NCBI GenBank assembly: GCA_947630545.1
Contig: CANRHX010000004.1
Location: 1-64,000 of the forward strand
Direction of reading: 5' to 3'
DNA length: 64,000 nucleotides
Origin: an uncultured Clostridia bacterium
GTDB lineage: Bacteria > Bacillota > Clostridia > TANB77 > CAG-508
Part shown: positions 1 through 9,320 of the stretch, in pieces
How positions within the stretch are numbered: position 1 is the first letter of the stretch
How the letters are laid out: each line of letters begins with the position of its first letter
Notes under the pieces: generated by a model
The model's database searches: none
Seen by the model: the letters and a program-made list of their open reading frames with translations, nothing else
What the model was told of the DNA's origin: nothing
Made by a program: the position numbers and the translations under genes

Positions 1-324
1 TTTTATAGCTGGTTTTGAATTTGCTCTAAATCCTATTGAAATTATCATATCTAAATTATAATAACTTGTAAAATACTGTCGTTTTCCGTTGTTCCCCATA
101 TGTGCAATTTTTGCACATGTGCTATTTTCCTCCAATTCCTCATCTTTATAAATATTATTTATATGTCTTGTAATTCCAGTTCTATCTATTTTAAATAATT
201 TAGTTAAAGATTCTATATTAAGCCAAACATTTTCATTTTGTAACATAACTTCAACTTTAACATTATTTTCCTCATCAGTATAAATTACAATATTATTTTC
301 ATTTCCAATTAGTTTGTTGTCCAT
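1..324 (-). CDS. RhuM-family protein, N-terminal part (truncated by window start)
   Basis: Own translation of the minus strand from ATG at 324: MDNKLIGNENNIVIYTDEENNVKVEVMLQNENVWLNIESLTKLFKIDRTGITRHINNIYKDEELEENSTCAKIAHMGNNGKRQYFTSYYNLDMIISIGFRANS; matches the RhuM pattern (VWL..., T..HI.NI..., YNLDMIISIGYRVNS). Confidence 0.85.
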   Translation of the reverse strand, partial: MDNKLIGNENNIVIYTDEENNVKVEVMLQNENVWLNIESLTKLFKIDRTGITRHINNIYKDEELEENSTCAKIAHMGNNGKRQYFTSYYNLDMIISIGFRANSKPAIK

Positions 325-485
325 ATAACATCAACCTCATTTCTTATTTGCTACATAATATCAAACATTTGTTTATTTGTCAATTGTATTTTTAACTTTT
401 CTTATTTTTCATAAATTCCGTTTTATCACTATTTTTTTTATATTTTCATATTATATATTAGTATTTATGAAAGAAGGAGATTTCA

Positions 486-1295
486 ATGTTTTTTATTCCA
501 TCAAATGATAATGCAAATATTGCGGTTTATGAATTAAATCCAAATGCATATAAGACAATCATTTTAATTCATGGTTGGCCACTATCTCATAAGATGTTTG
601 AATATCAGTTGCCAGTTTTGATAAAAAATGGATATAGAGTTATAAGTATTGATATAAGAGGTTTTGGAAACTCTGATGTAACAAGTAATGGATACAATTA
701 TAATCAATTTGCAACTGACTTATATTATGTAATATATTCTTTAAATTTATCAAATTTTGATTTACTAGGTTTTTCAATGGGTGGAGCAATTGCTACAAAA
801 TATATGCAAATGTATAGTGGATATGGTGTTAGAAAATTATGCTTATTAGATTCTTCTGTCCCTTCATATTCAAAAACAACAAATAATCCATACGGTCAAA
901 CAATTGAATCCACTAATGATTTAATAAAGCTAGGATATAATGACAGACCAGCTTTAAATGAAAATTTTGGGAATATGTTTTTTTACAAAAAACCTTCGAT
1001 AGCATTTAAAAATTGGTTTCAAAATTTAAATAATAGTGCTTCTGGAATAGGAGAAATGAGTTCTCTAATTGCTCTTAGAGATGAAGATATATTTGATTCG
1101 TTAAAATATATTTATGTTCCAACAGCTATTTTTCATGGAAAGGAAGATAAAATATGTCCTTTTTCTATGGCAGAAATTATGCATAATAATATTCGTTCTT
1201 CAGTTTTATTTCCATTTGAAAATGCTGGGCATGGTGCATTTTATGATGCTAAAGATGAATTTAATAGAACTTTGATAAAATTTTTGAATTATTAA
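486..1295 (+). CDS. alpha/beta hydrolase
   Basis: ORF with HGWPLSHKMF, GFSMGG nucleophile elbow, GHGAF catalytic His region; RBS aaggaga upstream. Confidence 0.85.
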   Translation: MFFIPSNDNANIAVYELNPNAYKTIILIHGWPLSHKMFEYQLPVLIKNGYRVISIDIRGFGNSDVTSNGYNYNQFATDLYYVIYSLNLSNFDLLGFSMGGAIATKYMQMYSGYGVRKLCLLDSSVPSYSKTTNNPYGQTIESTNDLIKLGYNDRPALNENFGNMFFYKKPSIAFKNWFQNLNNSASGIGEMSSLIALRDEDIFDSLKYIYVPTAIFHGKEDKICPFSMAEIMHNNIRSSVLFPFENAGHGAFYDAKDEFNRTLIKFLNY

Positions 1296-1354
1296 TTTAT
1301 ATAATATTCTAGTTCACATATTACTCTTATAATAATGTGTTACAATGTTATGCT

Positions 1355-1885
1355 TTAAATTTTATATTCAATACTTTTTTCTTCTAATAACTTGAAATTA
1401 CAACTTAAATCTTTATAAAATTTAGACATTTTACTTTTATGTGATTTTGTAACTATATTATAAAGTTTTTCTGATTTATCTAGAATTTTTCGCTTGTTTT
1501 CTGGTTTATTTATATACGAATATTGTTCTGAAAGTAATCTTTTATATCCATAGCTTTTGCTTTTAATGTCTAATAAATAGACACATTCTTGAGGTACCGG
1601 TATCATATCTGAAAACCTAATAATACCTAAATCATTTTTTGTTTTGACATTTATTATCCTAAAGAAGGTTAAATTATCTTTATAAGTTTTATGTTTTTGT
1701 TTCGGAGAAAATAGAGGGGCAAAATAATAATGTTCTTCAACAACTATTACAACTCCGATGTAAGGTCTTTTTTGATTTTTATTATATGCAATATGTTTAT
1801 CAAATTGGCTTAAATAATTAATGTAATTATCATCTATAATATAAAAATTTAATTTTCCTAATTTTATTTTCTTATTGTTTTTCAT
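1355..1885 (-). CDS. toxN-like: type III toxin-antitoxin endoribonuclease toxin, ToxN/AbiQ family
   Basis: YINYLSQFDKHI...RPYIGVV...YYFAPLFSPKQKHK...LGIIRFSDMIPVP...CNFKLLEEKSIEY matches the remembered ToxN/AbiQ pattern. ATG at 1885 has RBS GGAGG 5 nt upstream, better than the ORF-track start at 1897. Confidence 0.85.
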   Translation of the reverse strand: MKNNKKIKLGKLNFYIIDDNYINYLSQFDKHIAYNKNQKRPYIGVVIVVEEHYYFAPLFSPKQKHKTYKDNLTFFRIINVKTKNDLGIIRFSDMIPVPQECVYLLDIKSKSYGYKRLLSEQYSYINKPENKRKILDKSEKLYNIVTKSHKSKMSKFYKDLSCNFKLLEEKSIEYKI

Positions 1886-1905
1886 AAATTCCTCCATTAC
1901 AAATA

Positions 1906-1932
1906 TAGGGGATACTTTTATAGTACCCCCTA
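1906..1932 (-). terminator. hairpin between antitoxin repeats and toxin gene
   Basis: Minus strand taGGGGGTACTataaAAGTATCCCCta; weak U-tract; sits between the repeats and the toxN RBS. Confidence 0.65.
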
Positions 1933-1940
1933 ATTTTTCA

Positions 1941-2100
1941 GGAAACTCGTTTATAGTTAAACTAAAGGCTCGTTTCTAACCTAATGTTCAATAGGATATT
2001 CGTTTATAGAATTTGCATTCTAAAGGCTCATATCTAACCTAATGTTTAAAATGCACTTGTTTATGAAATTAATCAAAGGTTTGTGCTAACCTAGTTTATT
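1941..2100 (-). ncRNA. toxI-like: candidate type III antitoxin RNA (ToxI-like), about 2.8 tandem repeats
   Basis: Plus-strand view: CGTTTATAG...CTAAAGGCTCGTTTCTAACCTAATGTTCAATA / CGTTTATAG...CTAAAGGCTCATATCTAACCTAATGTTTAAAA / TGTTTATGA...CAAAGGTTTGTGCTAACCTAG; offsets 52-58 nt. Confidence 0.75.
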
Positions 2101-2132
2101 TGATAAATTGCTTTATCAATATTAGTATATTC

Positions 2133-2161
2133 ATTATACTATATTTTATTTACAAAATCAA
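2133..2161 (-). promoter_or_regulatory. sigma-70-type promoter for antitoxin RNA
   Basis: Minus strand TTGATT - 17 nt - TATAAT (-35 at 2156-2161, -10 at 2133-2138). Confidence 0.7.
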
Positions 2162-2284
2162 GACTTATACACAAATTCTAATTCAAAATTTGTATTCACT
2201 TAGTGTATTTTTTTATTTCATTCATTTATATCTTAAGCTTGCTAAAATAATTAATGTATTTAGCTATTTACAACATAATGGTAC

Positions 2285-2482
2285 TCATTCTTCTGTACCA
2301 ATATCATTTAAAATAGCTTTAGAATTTTGATCTGGCATACCAAATCTTTGAGATAAATATCTTAAAGAAGCGGCAAGCTCTCCATCCGGTCCACCATATT
2401 GAGAAATAATAACTTTTGCAAGTCTAGGATCAGTACATTTTATATTAATAGGATATTGTAGTGCTTTTTTATAAGTCCACAT
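2285..2482 (-). pseudogene. cotJC: 3'-truncated spore coat protein CotJC (manganese-catalase family), 65 aa
   Basis: MWTYKKALQYPINIKCTDPRLAKVIISQYGGPDGELAASLRYLSQRFGMPDQNSKAILNDIGTEE then TGA; no continuation seen in three frames. Confidence 0.8.
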
Positions 2483-2862
2483 TAATAATTCCCCCTTTCC
2501 CATGGCCATGGTTCTTCTATCCATCTCCATTTATTACATGGATATTCAATTGTAAGAGGTCCATAAACCTTTTGATACTTATCTTTTAAATCCTTAGCCT
2601 CTTTGCAATATCTATTATGAAGGCATAGTGCTTTTTCATCATCATTGTGGGTATCTAAATAAAGAGCTAATTCATTTATAGCAAAATCATAAGCCATAAT
2701 TTGGTGTAACATCTTTTCTTTTAAATCACAATCAATTCTTCTGTCATCATCATCATTGTTATAATCATTATTATTAGGCATATTATTCATATATGGTGCA
2801 GTTACCATATTATCATTCATGTTGTTATTACAACCACAATTTCTAGTTTCTTCTACTGACAT
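2482..2862 (-). CDS. cotJB: spore coat protein CotJB
   Basis: LHQIMAYDFAINELALYLDTHNDDEKAL...YGPLTIEYPCNKWRWIEEPWPWE typical of CotJB; operon position. Confidence 0.85.
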   Translation of the reverse strand: MSVEETRNCGCNNNMNDNMVTAPYMNNMPNNNDYNNDDDDRRIDCDLKEKMLHQIMAYDFAINELALYLDTHNDDEKALCLHNRYCKEAKDLKDKYQKVYGPLTIEYPCNKWRWIEEPWPWERGNY

Positions 2863-3215
2863 TTATTGCACCCCTTCCTTACAGTATTTGTAGACTCTAA
2901 ATATTTTATTGTTTCCATAGATTGACCTGGACGATATGGGCTAACTAGTTCAGGAAAAATAGTTCCCATTTTTAATCCTACAGCTGGTTTAAAAGTTGTA
3001 TCCATAAATTGATATGGTACATAACTTTGAGCTAAACTAGGGTCTTCTGGAAATACACTATATTCTTCGTCAAAACCACATTCACAGTTGTCATTGTAGC
3101 TAGTATTCATAGATGGAACATTTTGACATTGTGTTTCTATGGTATCTTTTTGGCAATCATTACTATTTGTATAATTGTTGTTCATACAATAGCATTTTTT
3201 GTATCTTCCAAACAT
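2853..3215 (-). CDS. cotJA: spore coat associated protein CotJA
   Basis: SYVPYQFMDTTFKPAVGLKMGTIFPELVSPYRPGQS motif; upstream of cotJB. Confidence 0.8.
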   Translation of the reverse strand: MFGRYKKCYCMNNNYTNSNDCQKDTIETQCQNVPSMNTSYNDNCECGFDEEYSVFPEDPSLAQSYVPYQFMDTTFKPAVGLKMGTIFPELVSPYRPGQSMETIKYLESTNTVRKGCNKCQ

Positions 3216-3261
3216 ATTTTTATCCTCCTTTTTTATTCTATGGTATTATATGAAAAAAAAT

Positions 3262-3396
3262 AGTCAAAGGTTCCGGGATTTGTGTCATTGATTCCGTGTG
3301 TCATTGGTTCCGGGTTTGATTGACACATTTTTCAAAGAAAAAGTGTGTCAATCAAACCCGGAACCAATGACACAAAACCTGGAACCAATGACACAA
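3262..3396. repeat. interspersed 29-bp repeat family, inverted-pair hairpin (core 3298-3373)
   Basis: GTGTCATTGGTTCCGGGTTTGATTGACACATTTTTC-AAA-GAAAAAGTGTGTCAATCAAACCCGGAACCAATGACAC plus flanking degenerate units. Confidence 0.95.
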
Positions 3397-3442
3397 AAAA
3401 AACAGCCTAAAGAGTTAAACGCTTTAGACCGTTTTACATATA

Positions 3443-4879
3443 CTAAATTCTTACTATTCCACCTATTGTTTTATTTTCATAACCATTTTCTGTTTTTCTT
3501 TCTCCACCTGATAAAACAACAGTATCACCTTTTTCTAAAATTCCCTTTTCTTTTAGTTTTTCAATTCCAGCTTTTAATGTTTCATCAATTGTTTCTTTAG
3601 CATCAACATACACTGGTGTTACATTCCATGCAAGAGCTAATTGATTGAATGTTCTTCTCTTGTCTGTAACAGCTAATATTGGGCATCCAGCTCCAAGACC
3701 AGATAAGTTTCTTGCTGAATTTCCTGAATTTGTATAACAAACTATTGCATCAGCATTTAAGTTTTTAGCTGTAACACATGTAGAGTATGCAATTTTTGCT
3801 TCATCTGTAGATAAATCCATATTTTCACTTTGATCAAATCTTTTCCAATAATTGATTTCTGGTTCTACTCTTTTTGCTATTTTTACCATTGTTTTAACGC
3901 ATTCTACTGGATAATCTCCCATTGCGCATTCTCCAGATAGCATTATTGCACTTGTTCTATCATAAATAGCATTTGCTACGTCGCTTGCTTCAGCTCTAGT
4001 TGGTAATGGTTGATGTGTCATTGTTTCTAACATTTGTGTAGCTGTAATAGCTGGTTTGCATGCTCTATTACTTAATTTAATAAATTTCTTTTGCATTACT
4101 GGTGGTTCTGTAAAGTCTGTTTCTGTAGCCATGTCTCCACGAGCAATCATTTGAGCATCAGCATTTGCAACTATTTCTTCCATATGCTCTAAACCTTCTA
4201 CATTTTCTACCTTTGTAATGATTTGAATATCTTTACCACCATTTTCGTCTAATACTTTTCTTACTTGTGCTATGTCATCTTTATCTCTTGTAAATGACAT
4301 TGCAACGAAATCGTAATCATGTTCACAAGCTGTTTTTAAGTCATTTATATCTTTTTCTTTTAATGCTGGTAAACGTACTGCTGTTCCTGGTAAGTTCATT
4401 GTTTTTCTACTTCCTAAACCATTACCATGAACTACTGTACATACTATGTCTTTGTCTACTATTTCATCTACAACTAATTCTATAGCACCATCGTCTATTA
4501 ATATTTTAGCTCCTGGTTTTACATCTTTATATAATTCTTTATATGTTACAGAAACTTTATCTTTGTCTCCGATAATATCTTCATTTACAAAAGTGAATTT
4601 TTGTCCATCTTCTAATTGGATTTTATCATTTTTACCTGTAACTAACATTCCAGTTCTTATTTCAGGTCCTTGCATATCAAGTAATAATCCTACTGGTATG
4701 TCTAATTCTTTTCTTAGTCTAATTACTTCTTCAGTTTTTTCAGACTGTTCATCCCAACTACCATGTGAATAGTTTATTCTTGTTACATTTAACCCTGCTT
4801 CAAATAACTCCTTTAATCTGTATTCACTTGCAGGCCCTATTGTTCCTACTATTTTTGTCTTTCTTAAATCTTTTTTCAT
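3443..4879 (-). CDS. pyk: pyruvate kinase
   Basis: MKKDLRKTKIVGTIGPAS, MIARGDMATE, ATQMLETM, MLSGECAMGDYPVE. Confidence 0.97.
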   Translation of the reverse strand: MKKDLRKTKIVGTIGPASEYRLKELFEAGLNVTRINYSHGSWDEQSEKTEEVIRLRKELDIPVGLLLDMQGPEIRTGMLVTGKNDKIQLEDGQKFTFVNEDIIGDKDKVSVTYKELYKDVKPGAKILIDDGAIELVVDEIVDKDIVCTVVHGNGLGSRKTMNLPGTAVRLPALKEKDINDLKTACEHDYDFVAMSFTRDKDDIAQVRKVLDENGGKDIQIITKVENVEGLEHMEEIVANADAQMIARGDMATETDFTEPPVMQKKFIKLSNRACKPAITATQMLETMTHQPLPTRAEASDVANAIYDRTSAIMLSGECAMGDYPVECVKTMVKIAKRVEPEINYWKRFDQSENMDLSTDEAKIAYSTCVTAKNLNADAIVCYTNSGNSARNLSGLGAGCPILAVTDKRRTFNQLALAWNVTPVYVDAKETIDETLKAGIEKLKEKGILEKGDTVVLSGGERKTENGYENKTIGGIVRI

Positions 4880-4977
4880 TATAATTCCTCCCTTTTTTCA
4901 ACAAATTATATTATACCACATTTAGGGAAAATATTACAACATTTTTTCAAAATTTTTACAAAATATTTATTGGACTA

Positions 4978-5715
4978 CTAATTGTTCATTTCTTGTAATA
5001 CTACTTCTTCATCTTTATAATCACTTGGTATCTCTAGCCATTGTTCAGGTATTTTATCTTCTTCAATAGAAAGTTCAAGTAAATTTATATCATCATATTT
5101 TATATACTTAATTTTATCATCTTCTATATATATTTTAACAGTGCCTTCATCTTTAGTTTCAAAACGCTCAACATATAGTAATTTACCATCAATTAGTTCA
5201 AATCCTCTAATGTATTGATCACATGTTCTTACTTGTTCTTGTAATCTATAAAAATATGAACCATTTCCAACAACATCATTTTCGTTAGGGTCAGTTACTT
5301 TTAAATATGTTTTTATATCATTATTTAAAATATACTCAGAGATTTCTAAATTTTCCATATTTGTAATACGTATATCAGTTTGTGAATCTTCTTCTACTTC
5401 ATCAGCATTAACTCCATCTTTCATAAGAAATTCTTTAGAACAATATCTATCAAGATACTCTATTGCTCTTACCTTTTCAGTATCTTCTTCGTATGCATAA
5501 ATTTCTTTGTATGTATTTTCTTTTTTATCCTCTAATGTACAAATATATTTTTTGCCCCAATTATGATCATGATAATGTATTAAATCAATTTTATCTAAAT
5601 ATTGATATGCTTTTGATGTAGTTACATCAGTTTGTCTTATATATGCAATTATACCAATTGCTACTATAACTATTAATATAATAATAATATTTCTAACTTT
5701 TAAAAATTTTTTCAT
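4978..5715 (-). CDS. hypothetical single-pass membrane/secreted protein (paralog of 6430-7350)
   Basis: N-terminal TM; MKKFLKVRNIIIILIVIV and late motif EDKIPEQWLEIPSDYK shared with the nearby paralog. Confidence 0.7.
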   Translation of the reverse strand: MKKFLKVRNIIIILIVIVAIGIIAYIRQTDVTTSKAYQYLDKIDLIHYHDHNWGKKYICTLEDKKENTYKEIYAYEEDTEKVRAIEYLDRYCSKEFLMKDGVNADEVEEDSQTDIRITNMENLEISEYILNNDIKTYLKVTDPNENDVVGNGSYFYRLQEQVRTCDQYIRGFELIDGKLLYVERFETKDEGTVKIYIEDDKIKYIKYDDINLLELSIEEDKIPEQWLEIPSDYKDEEVVLQEMNN

Positions 5716-5729
5716 TTCAAATCACTCCC

Positions 5730-5936
5730 TTAAAAATAAAATACTTCTTCAAATTTTTTATCTAATGCTACACAAATAAGTAATGCTAATTTAGAGCTTG
5801 GACAAAATTGCCCTTTCTCTATTGATATTATTGTTTGTCTAGATACTCCTACTAAATTTGCTAATTCTTCTTGTGACATTTTTAATTCATTCCTTAATTT
5901 TTTTAAATTATTTTTTAGTTCTAATTCTTCTTTCAT
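5730..5936 (-). CDS. XRE-family HTH regulator (short type)
   Basis: LKKLRNELKMSQEELANLVGVSRQTIISIEKGQFCPSSKLALLI. Confidence 0.9.
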   Translation of the reverse strand: MKEELELKNNLKKLRNELKMSQEELANLVGVSRQTIISIEKGQFCPSSKLALLICVALDKKFEEVFYF

Positions 5937-5939
5937 ATT

Positions 5940-6254
5940 TTATACCTCAAAGAAAAACATTAATGTAGATGCTATTGCTATAACTGTTAGCAATGTACTA
6001 AAAATTAGTTTTCCTTTTTTTCTTTCTATGAAACATCTATATATTTCATAAATACTTAATTGAGCAAACGTTATTGCAAGTAAATCATAAATTTTTGCAT
6101 CACCTTTTGTAACTCTAGCAATTATAAATATTAAACAAAATATTGGAACTATTATTGTACTTATCCCTAATGCTTTAATTACTGTAGCTGTTTCCATTTC
6201 GTCTAATTTACTTTTGTCTTTAGTAACTTTTGATAATATTTCTTCTCTGTTCAT
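5940..6254 (-). CDS. small multi-pass membrane protein paired with XRE regulator
   Basis: Three hydrophobic segments; overlaps in operon with the XRE gene. Confidence 0.6.
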   Translation of the reverse strand: MNREEILSKVTKDKSKLDEMETATVIKALGISTIIVPIFCLIFIIARVTKGDAKIYDLLAITFAQLSIYEIYRCFIERKKGKLIFSTLLTVIAIASTLMFFFEV

Positions 6255-6429
6255 ATTACTACCTCCTTTTTGTAAAGTTTACTTTACTTTATTATAAATA
6301 CTTTTGTCTTTTTTGTCAAGTTTGTTTTACATTTTTTTAATTTTTTTGCAAAAATTCTTAAAAAATAAGCCTAGAAATAGTTTTTCAACAATTCTAGACT
6401 TTATACTTTATTCATAAAAAATCATTATG

Positions 6430-7350
6430 TTACTCTTTTGCAATTTCTGTATCTTCGCCTTCTTCAACAGTTTCAGTATCCTCAATATTTTCTGTTTCTT
6501 CAGTATCAGTATCTTCAGTAATATCTGTGTCTTCTGTTTCATCTACTTCTTCAGCTTCATCGCTTTCAGGAGTAGCTTCTTCATCAGCTTCATCAGTTTC
6601 AGTTATATTCTCTTGATCAGTCTCATCACTTTGCGTTTCTTCATCAGTAGTATCTTCATCAATAGCTTCATCTAAATTTTTATAATCTTCTGGAATTTTT
6701 GTCCAGTCTTCAGGTATAGCATCTTGAGTTACTGAAAATTCAAATGGTTCTTCACCTTCATATTTTATATACTTAATAGAATCATTTTCAAAATAAACTT
6801 TTACAGTACTTGAGCCATCTGCTTTAAAATCTTCAAAAAATAAAAATTTACCTTCTATAAATTCATATCCTATATTATAATATTCATTTGAAAGTATTGA
6901 ATCCATTAGACCTAAAAGCAAATCTTCCATTACAAAATCATCTTTACTTGTTGCTTTATAATAGCCTTTTTCATTATTTAGTAGCCAATAATTTTCTCCT
7001 GTATCTTTATCCTTATTCCAAAAAGTTATATAAGTATCTGACACCTCTGAAAAATCGACATTATCATCAGCAACCTCAGGTGCAATCTTCTTAGCATATT
7101 CTTTTGAATAGTATCTATTAAAATATTCAATATTTTTTTCATTATCTTTTGCATAAACTTCTTTAACTTGAGATTGTTTCTTATCTTCAAGTGTGACTAT
7201 AAATTTATCATAGTTTTGTATATCTGATAAAAATTTATGCGCCCTAGAATTATTTACATCACCTTTTTGTAGGAACAATAATATTGTAACAATTACTCCT
7301 ATAATTACTAATAAAATTACTATATTTCTTACTTTTAATAACTTTTTCAT
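6430..7350 (-). CDS. hypothetical membrane-anchored protein with long acidic low-complexity tail
   Basis: MKKLLKVRNIVILLVIIGVIV... and a C-terminal (D/E/T)-rich tail; RBS AAGGGGA upstream of ATG 7350. Confidence 0.7.
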   Translation of the reverse strand: MKKLLKVRNIVILLVIIGVIVTILLFLQKGDVNNSRAHKFLSDIQNYDKFIVTLEDKKQSQVKEVYAKDNEKNIEYFNRYYSKEYAKKIAPEVADDNVDFSEVSDTYITFWNKDKDTGENYWLLNNEKGYYKATSKDDFVMEDLLLGLMDSILSNEYYNIGYEFIEGKFLFFEDFKADGSSTVKVYFENDSIKYIKYEGEEPFEFSVTQDAIPEDWTKIPEDYKNLDEAIDEDTTDEETQSDETDQENITETDEADEEATPESDEAEEVDETEDTDITEDTDTEETENIEDTETVEEGEDTEIAKE

Positions 7351-7360
7351 TTGCTTCCCC

Positions 7361-8674
7361 TTATTTTTCATATCCTGGCTTTTTTAAAAGCTTAAACATA
7401 TTTGTTTTATATTTTTCAACACCTGGTTGATTAAATGGATTTACTCCCAATATCATACCAGAAACAGCACAAGCTTTTTCAAAGAAATATATCATTTCTC
7501 CGATACATTCTTCATTTAAAGTATCTATTTCTATTTTAATATTTGGAACATCCCCATCAACATGAGCTTTTATCGTTCCTTCCATTGCTTTTTTATTAAT
7601 GAAATCAAGATCTTTTCCAACTAAATAATTCAATCCATCTAAATTATCTTCATCTACATTAATTGTTACTTGAGAGTCTGTATTTTTTACGCTAATTACA
7701 GTTTCAAAAAGCTCTCTTCTTCCTTCTTGAATATATTGTCCCATTGAATGTAAATCAGTTGTAAGATCAACTCCAGCAGGAAAAATACCTTTGTTTTCTT
7801 TTCCTTCACTTTCACCAAATAATTGCTTCCACCATTCCGTAAAATAGTGTAATTTTGGTTCATAATTTGCAAGTATTTCTATGTTTCTATTTGATTTATG
7901 TAAAATATTTCTTGCAACAGCATATCTATAACAATCATTATATTTTAAATCTGAATCATTGTATCTCTCTTGAGCAATTCTCGCACCTTCCATTAGCTTA
8001 TCAATATCAATTCCTGCTGTAGCAATTGGAAGTAATCCTACTGCAGTTAATACTGAATACCTACCACCTATGTTGTCTGGAATAACAAATCTTTCATAAC
8101 CTTCACTGTCAGAAAGTGTTTTTAAAGCACCTTTTTCTTTGTCAGTTGTTACATAAATTCTACTTCTAGCTTCTTCTATTCCATATTTATTTTCTAATAT
8201 TTCTCTAAAAACTCTAAATGCAATTCCTGGTTCAGTTGTTGTACCAGATTTAGATATTACATTTACTGAAAAATCTTTGTCACCTATATAGTGAATAAGG
8301 TCATTTAAATAATTTGGACTTAAATTATTCCCTGCATATAATATTTGTGGAAATTTTCTTTGTTTATTAGGTAATAAATTATAAAATGTATTTGTTAAAG
8401 ATTCTATAACTGCTCTTGCTCCTAAATATGATCCACCTATTCCAATTACTAATAATACATCTGATTCTTTTTTTATTTTTTTAGCAGCTTTTTTTATTCT
8501 ATCAAATTCCTTCTTATCATAATTAGAAGGTAAATTTAGCCATCCTACGAAATCGTTTTCATCATCTACTCTTTCATGCAATTCCTCATGAATTTTTGCC
8601 ACTTGTTTCTTATATTCTGCAATCTCTTTGTCAGAAATTCCAGCGTTTTTCAAATCAATATTGATATTTTTCAT
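7361..8674 (-). CDS. pgi: glucose-6-phosphate isomerase
   Basis: [59 protein letters not shown]. Confidence 0.97.
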   Translation of the reverse strand: MKNINIDLKNAGISDKEIAEYKKQVAKIHEELHERVDDENDFVGWLNLPSNYDKKEFDRIKKAAKKIKKESDVLLVIGIGGSYLGARAVIESLTNTFYNLLPNKQRKFPQILYAGNNLSPNYLNDLIHYIGDKDFSVNVISKSGTTTEPGIAFRVFREILENKYGIEEARSRIYVTTDKEKGALKTLSDSEGYERFVIPDNIGGRYSVLTAVGLLPIATAGIDIDKLMEGARIAQERYNDSDLKYNDCYRYAVARNILHKSNRNIEILANYEPKLHYFTEWWKQLFGESEGKENKGIFPAGVDLTTDLHSMGQYIQEGRRELFETVISVKNTDSQVTINVDEDNLDGLNYLVGKDLDFINKKAMEGTIKAHVDGDVPNIKIEIDTLNEECIGEMIYFFEKACAVSGMILGVNPFNQPGVEKYKTNMFKLLKKPGYEK

Positions 8675-8729
8675 AACAAAACCTCTTTTCTATAGATTTA
8701 TATAAGTATTATATACAAAAGAAAAATTT

Positions 8730-8820
8730 GTGTCAATGGTTCCGGGTTCGATTGACACATTTTGTGTCATCGGTTCCGGGTTTGGTTGACACATTTTGTG
8801 TCATTGGTTCCAGGTTTGGC
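8730..8820 (+). repeat. 29-bp repeat family, three direct copies at 34-bp period (divergent promoter region)
   Basis: Units start at 8730, 8764 and 8798; third unit truncated. Confidence 0.95.
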
Positions 8821-8903
8821 TTATAAAAAAGGTTTTTATAAAATATTGCCTTTTATATTTATTATGTATATAATTAAATTAGTTTCTATTGGAGGAAAAA
8901 TTA

Positions 8904-9320
8904 ATGAAAGAAAAAAATAAAGAACATAAAGAAAACTTAGAAGAATTATTAATTAGGTTAAGAGAAGAAAAAAATTTATCACGTGTAGAAGTTCTTTCAC
9001 TTTTAAAAGATAAAACATTAACAGAAAAAGATATAAAAAAATGGGAAGTGGGTTTAAAATATCCTGATTTAGATACTATGTATGAATTATCTGATATATA
9101 TCAAGTATCTGTCGATGATTTACTTAAGGCTAGAAGTGTCGGATGCGAAGAACAAGGAATAATATCTCCTCGAATGATAAAATGGATTTGCTATTTTTTA
9201 AATGTATCAATGCGTATAGCAGCTGTACTTACTATATTAATATATATATTTGCAATATTTTTTGCTTTTTTTGTATTAAAAATAGGATTGCTTTCAACAA
9301 AGGAAAAGATAGTTCCTTAA
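8904..9320 (+). CDS. XRE-like HTH regulator with C-terminal TM segment
   Basis: HTH-like N-terminus (EELLIRLREEKNLSRVEVLSLL...IKKWEVGLKYPDLDTMYELSDIYQVSVDDLL) and one TM; RBS GGAGG before ATG 8904. Confidence 0.7.
   Translation: MKEKNKEHKENLEELLIRLREEKNLSRVEVLSLLKDKTLTEKDIKKWEVGLKYPDLDTMYELSDIYQVSVDDLLKARSVGCEEQGIISPRMIKWICYFLNVSMRIAAVLTILIYIFAIFFAFFVLKIGLLSTKEKIVP

Noticed and set aside
1-2161. Prophage or integrated element at the left edge
   Set aside because: RhuM, hydrolase and type III TA are accessory-like, but no integrase, phage structural gene, att site or tRNA is visible.
3298-3600. Plus-strand ORF containing [17 protein letters not shown]
   Set aside because: Translated repeat element running antisense into pyk; the same peptide appears at the false uvrA N-terminus.
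8730-8820. Direct 29-bp repeats as a small CRISPR array
   Set aside because: Spacing between units is only 5 nt of the same ATTTT sequence; no unique spacers and no cas genes.
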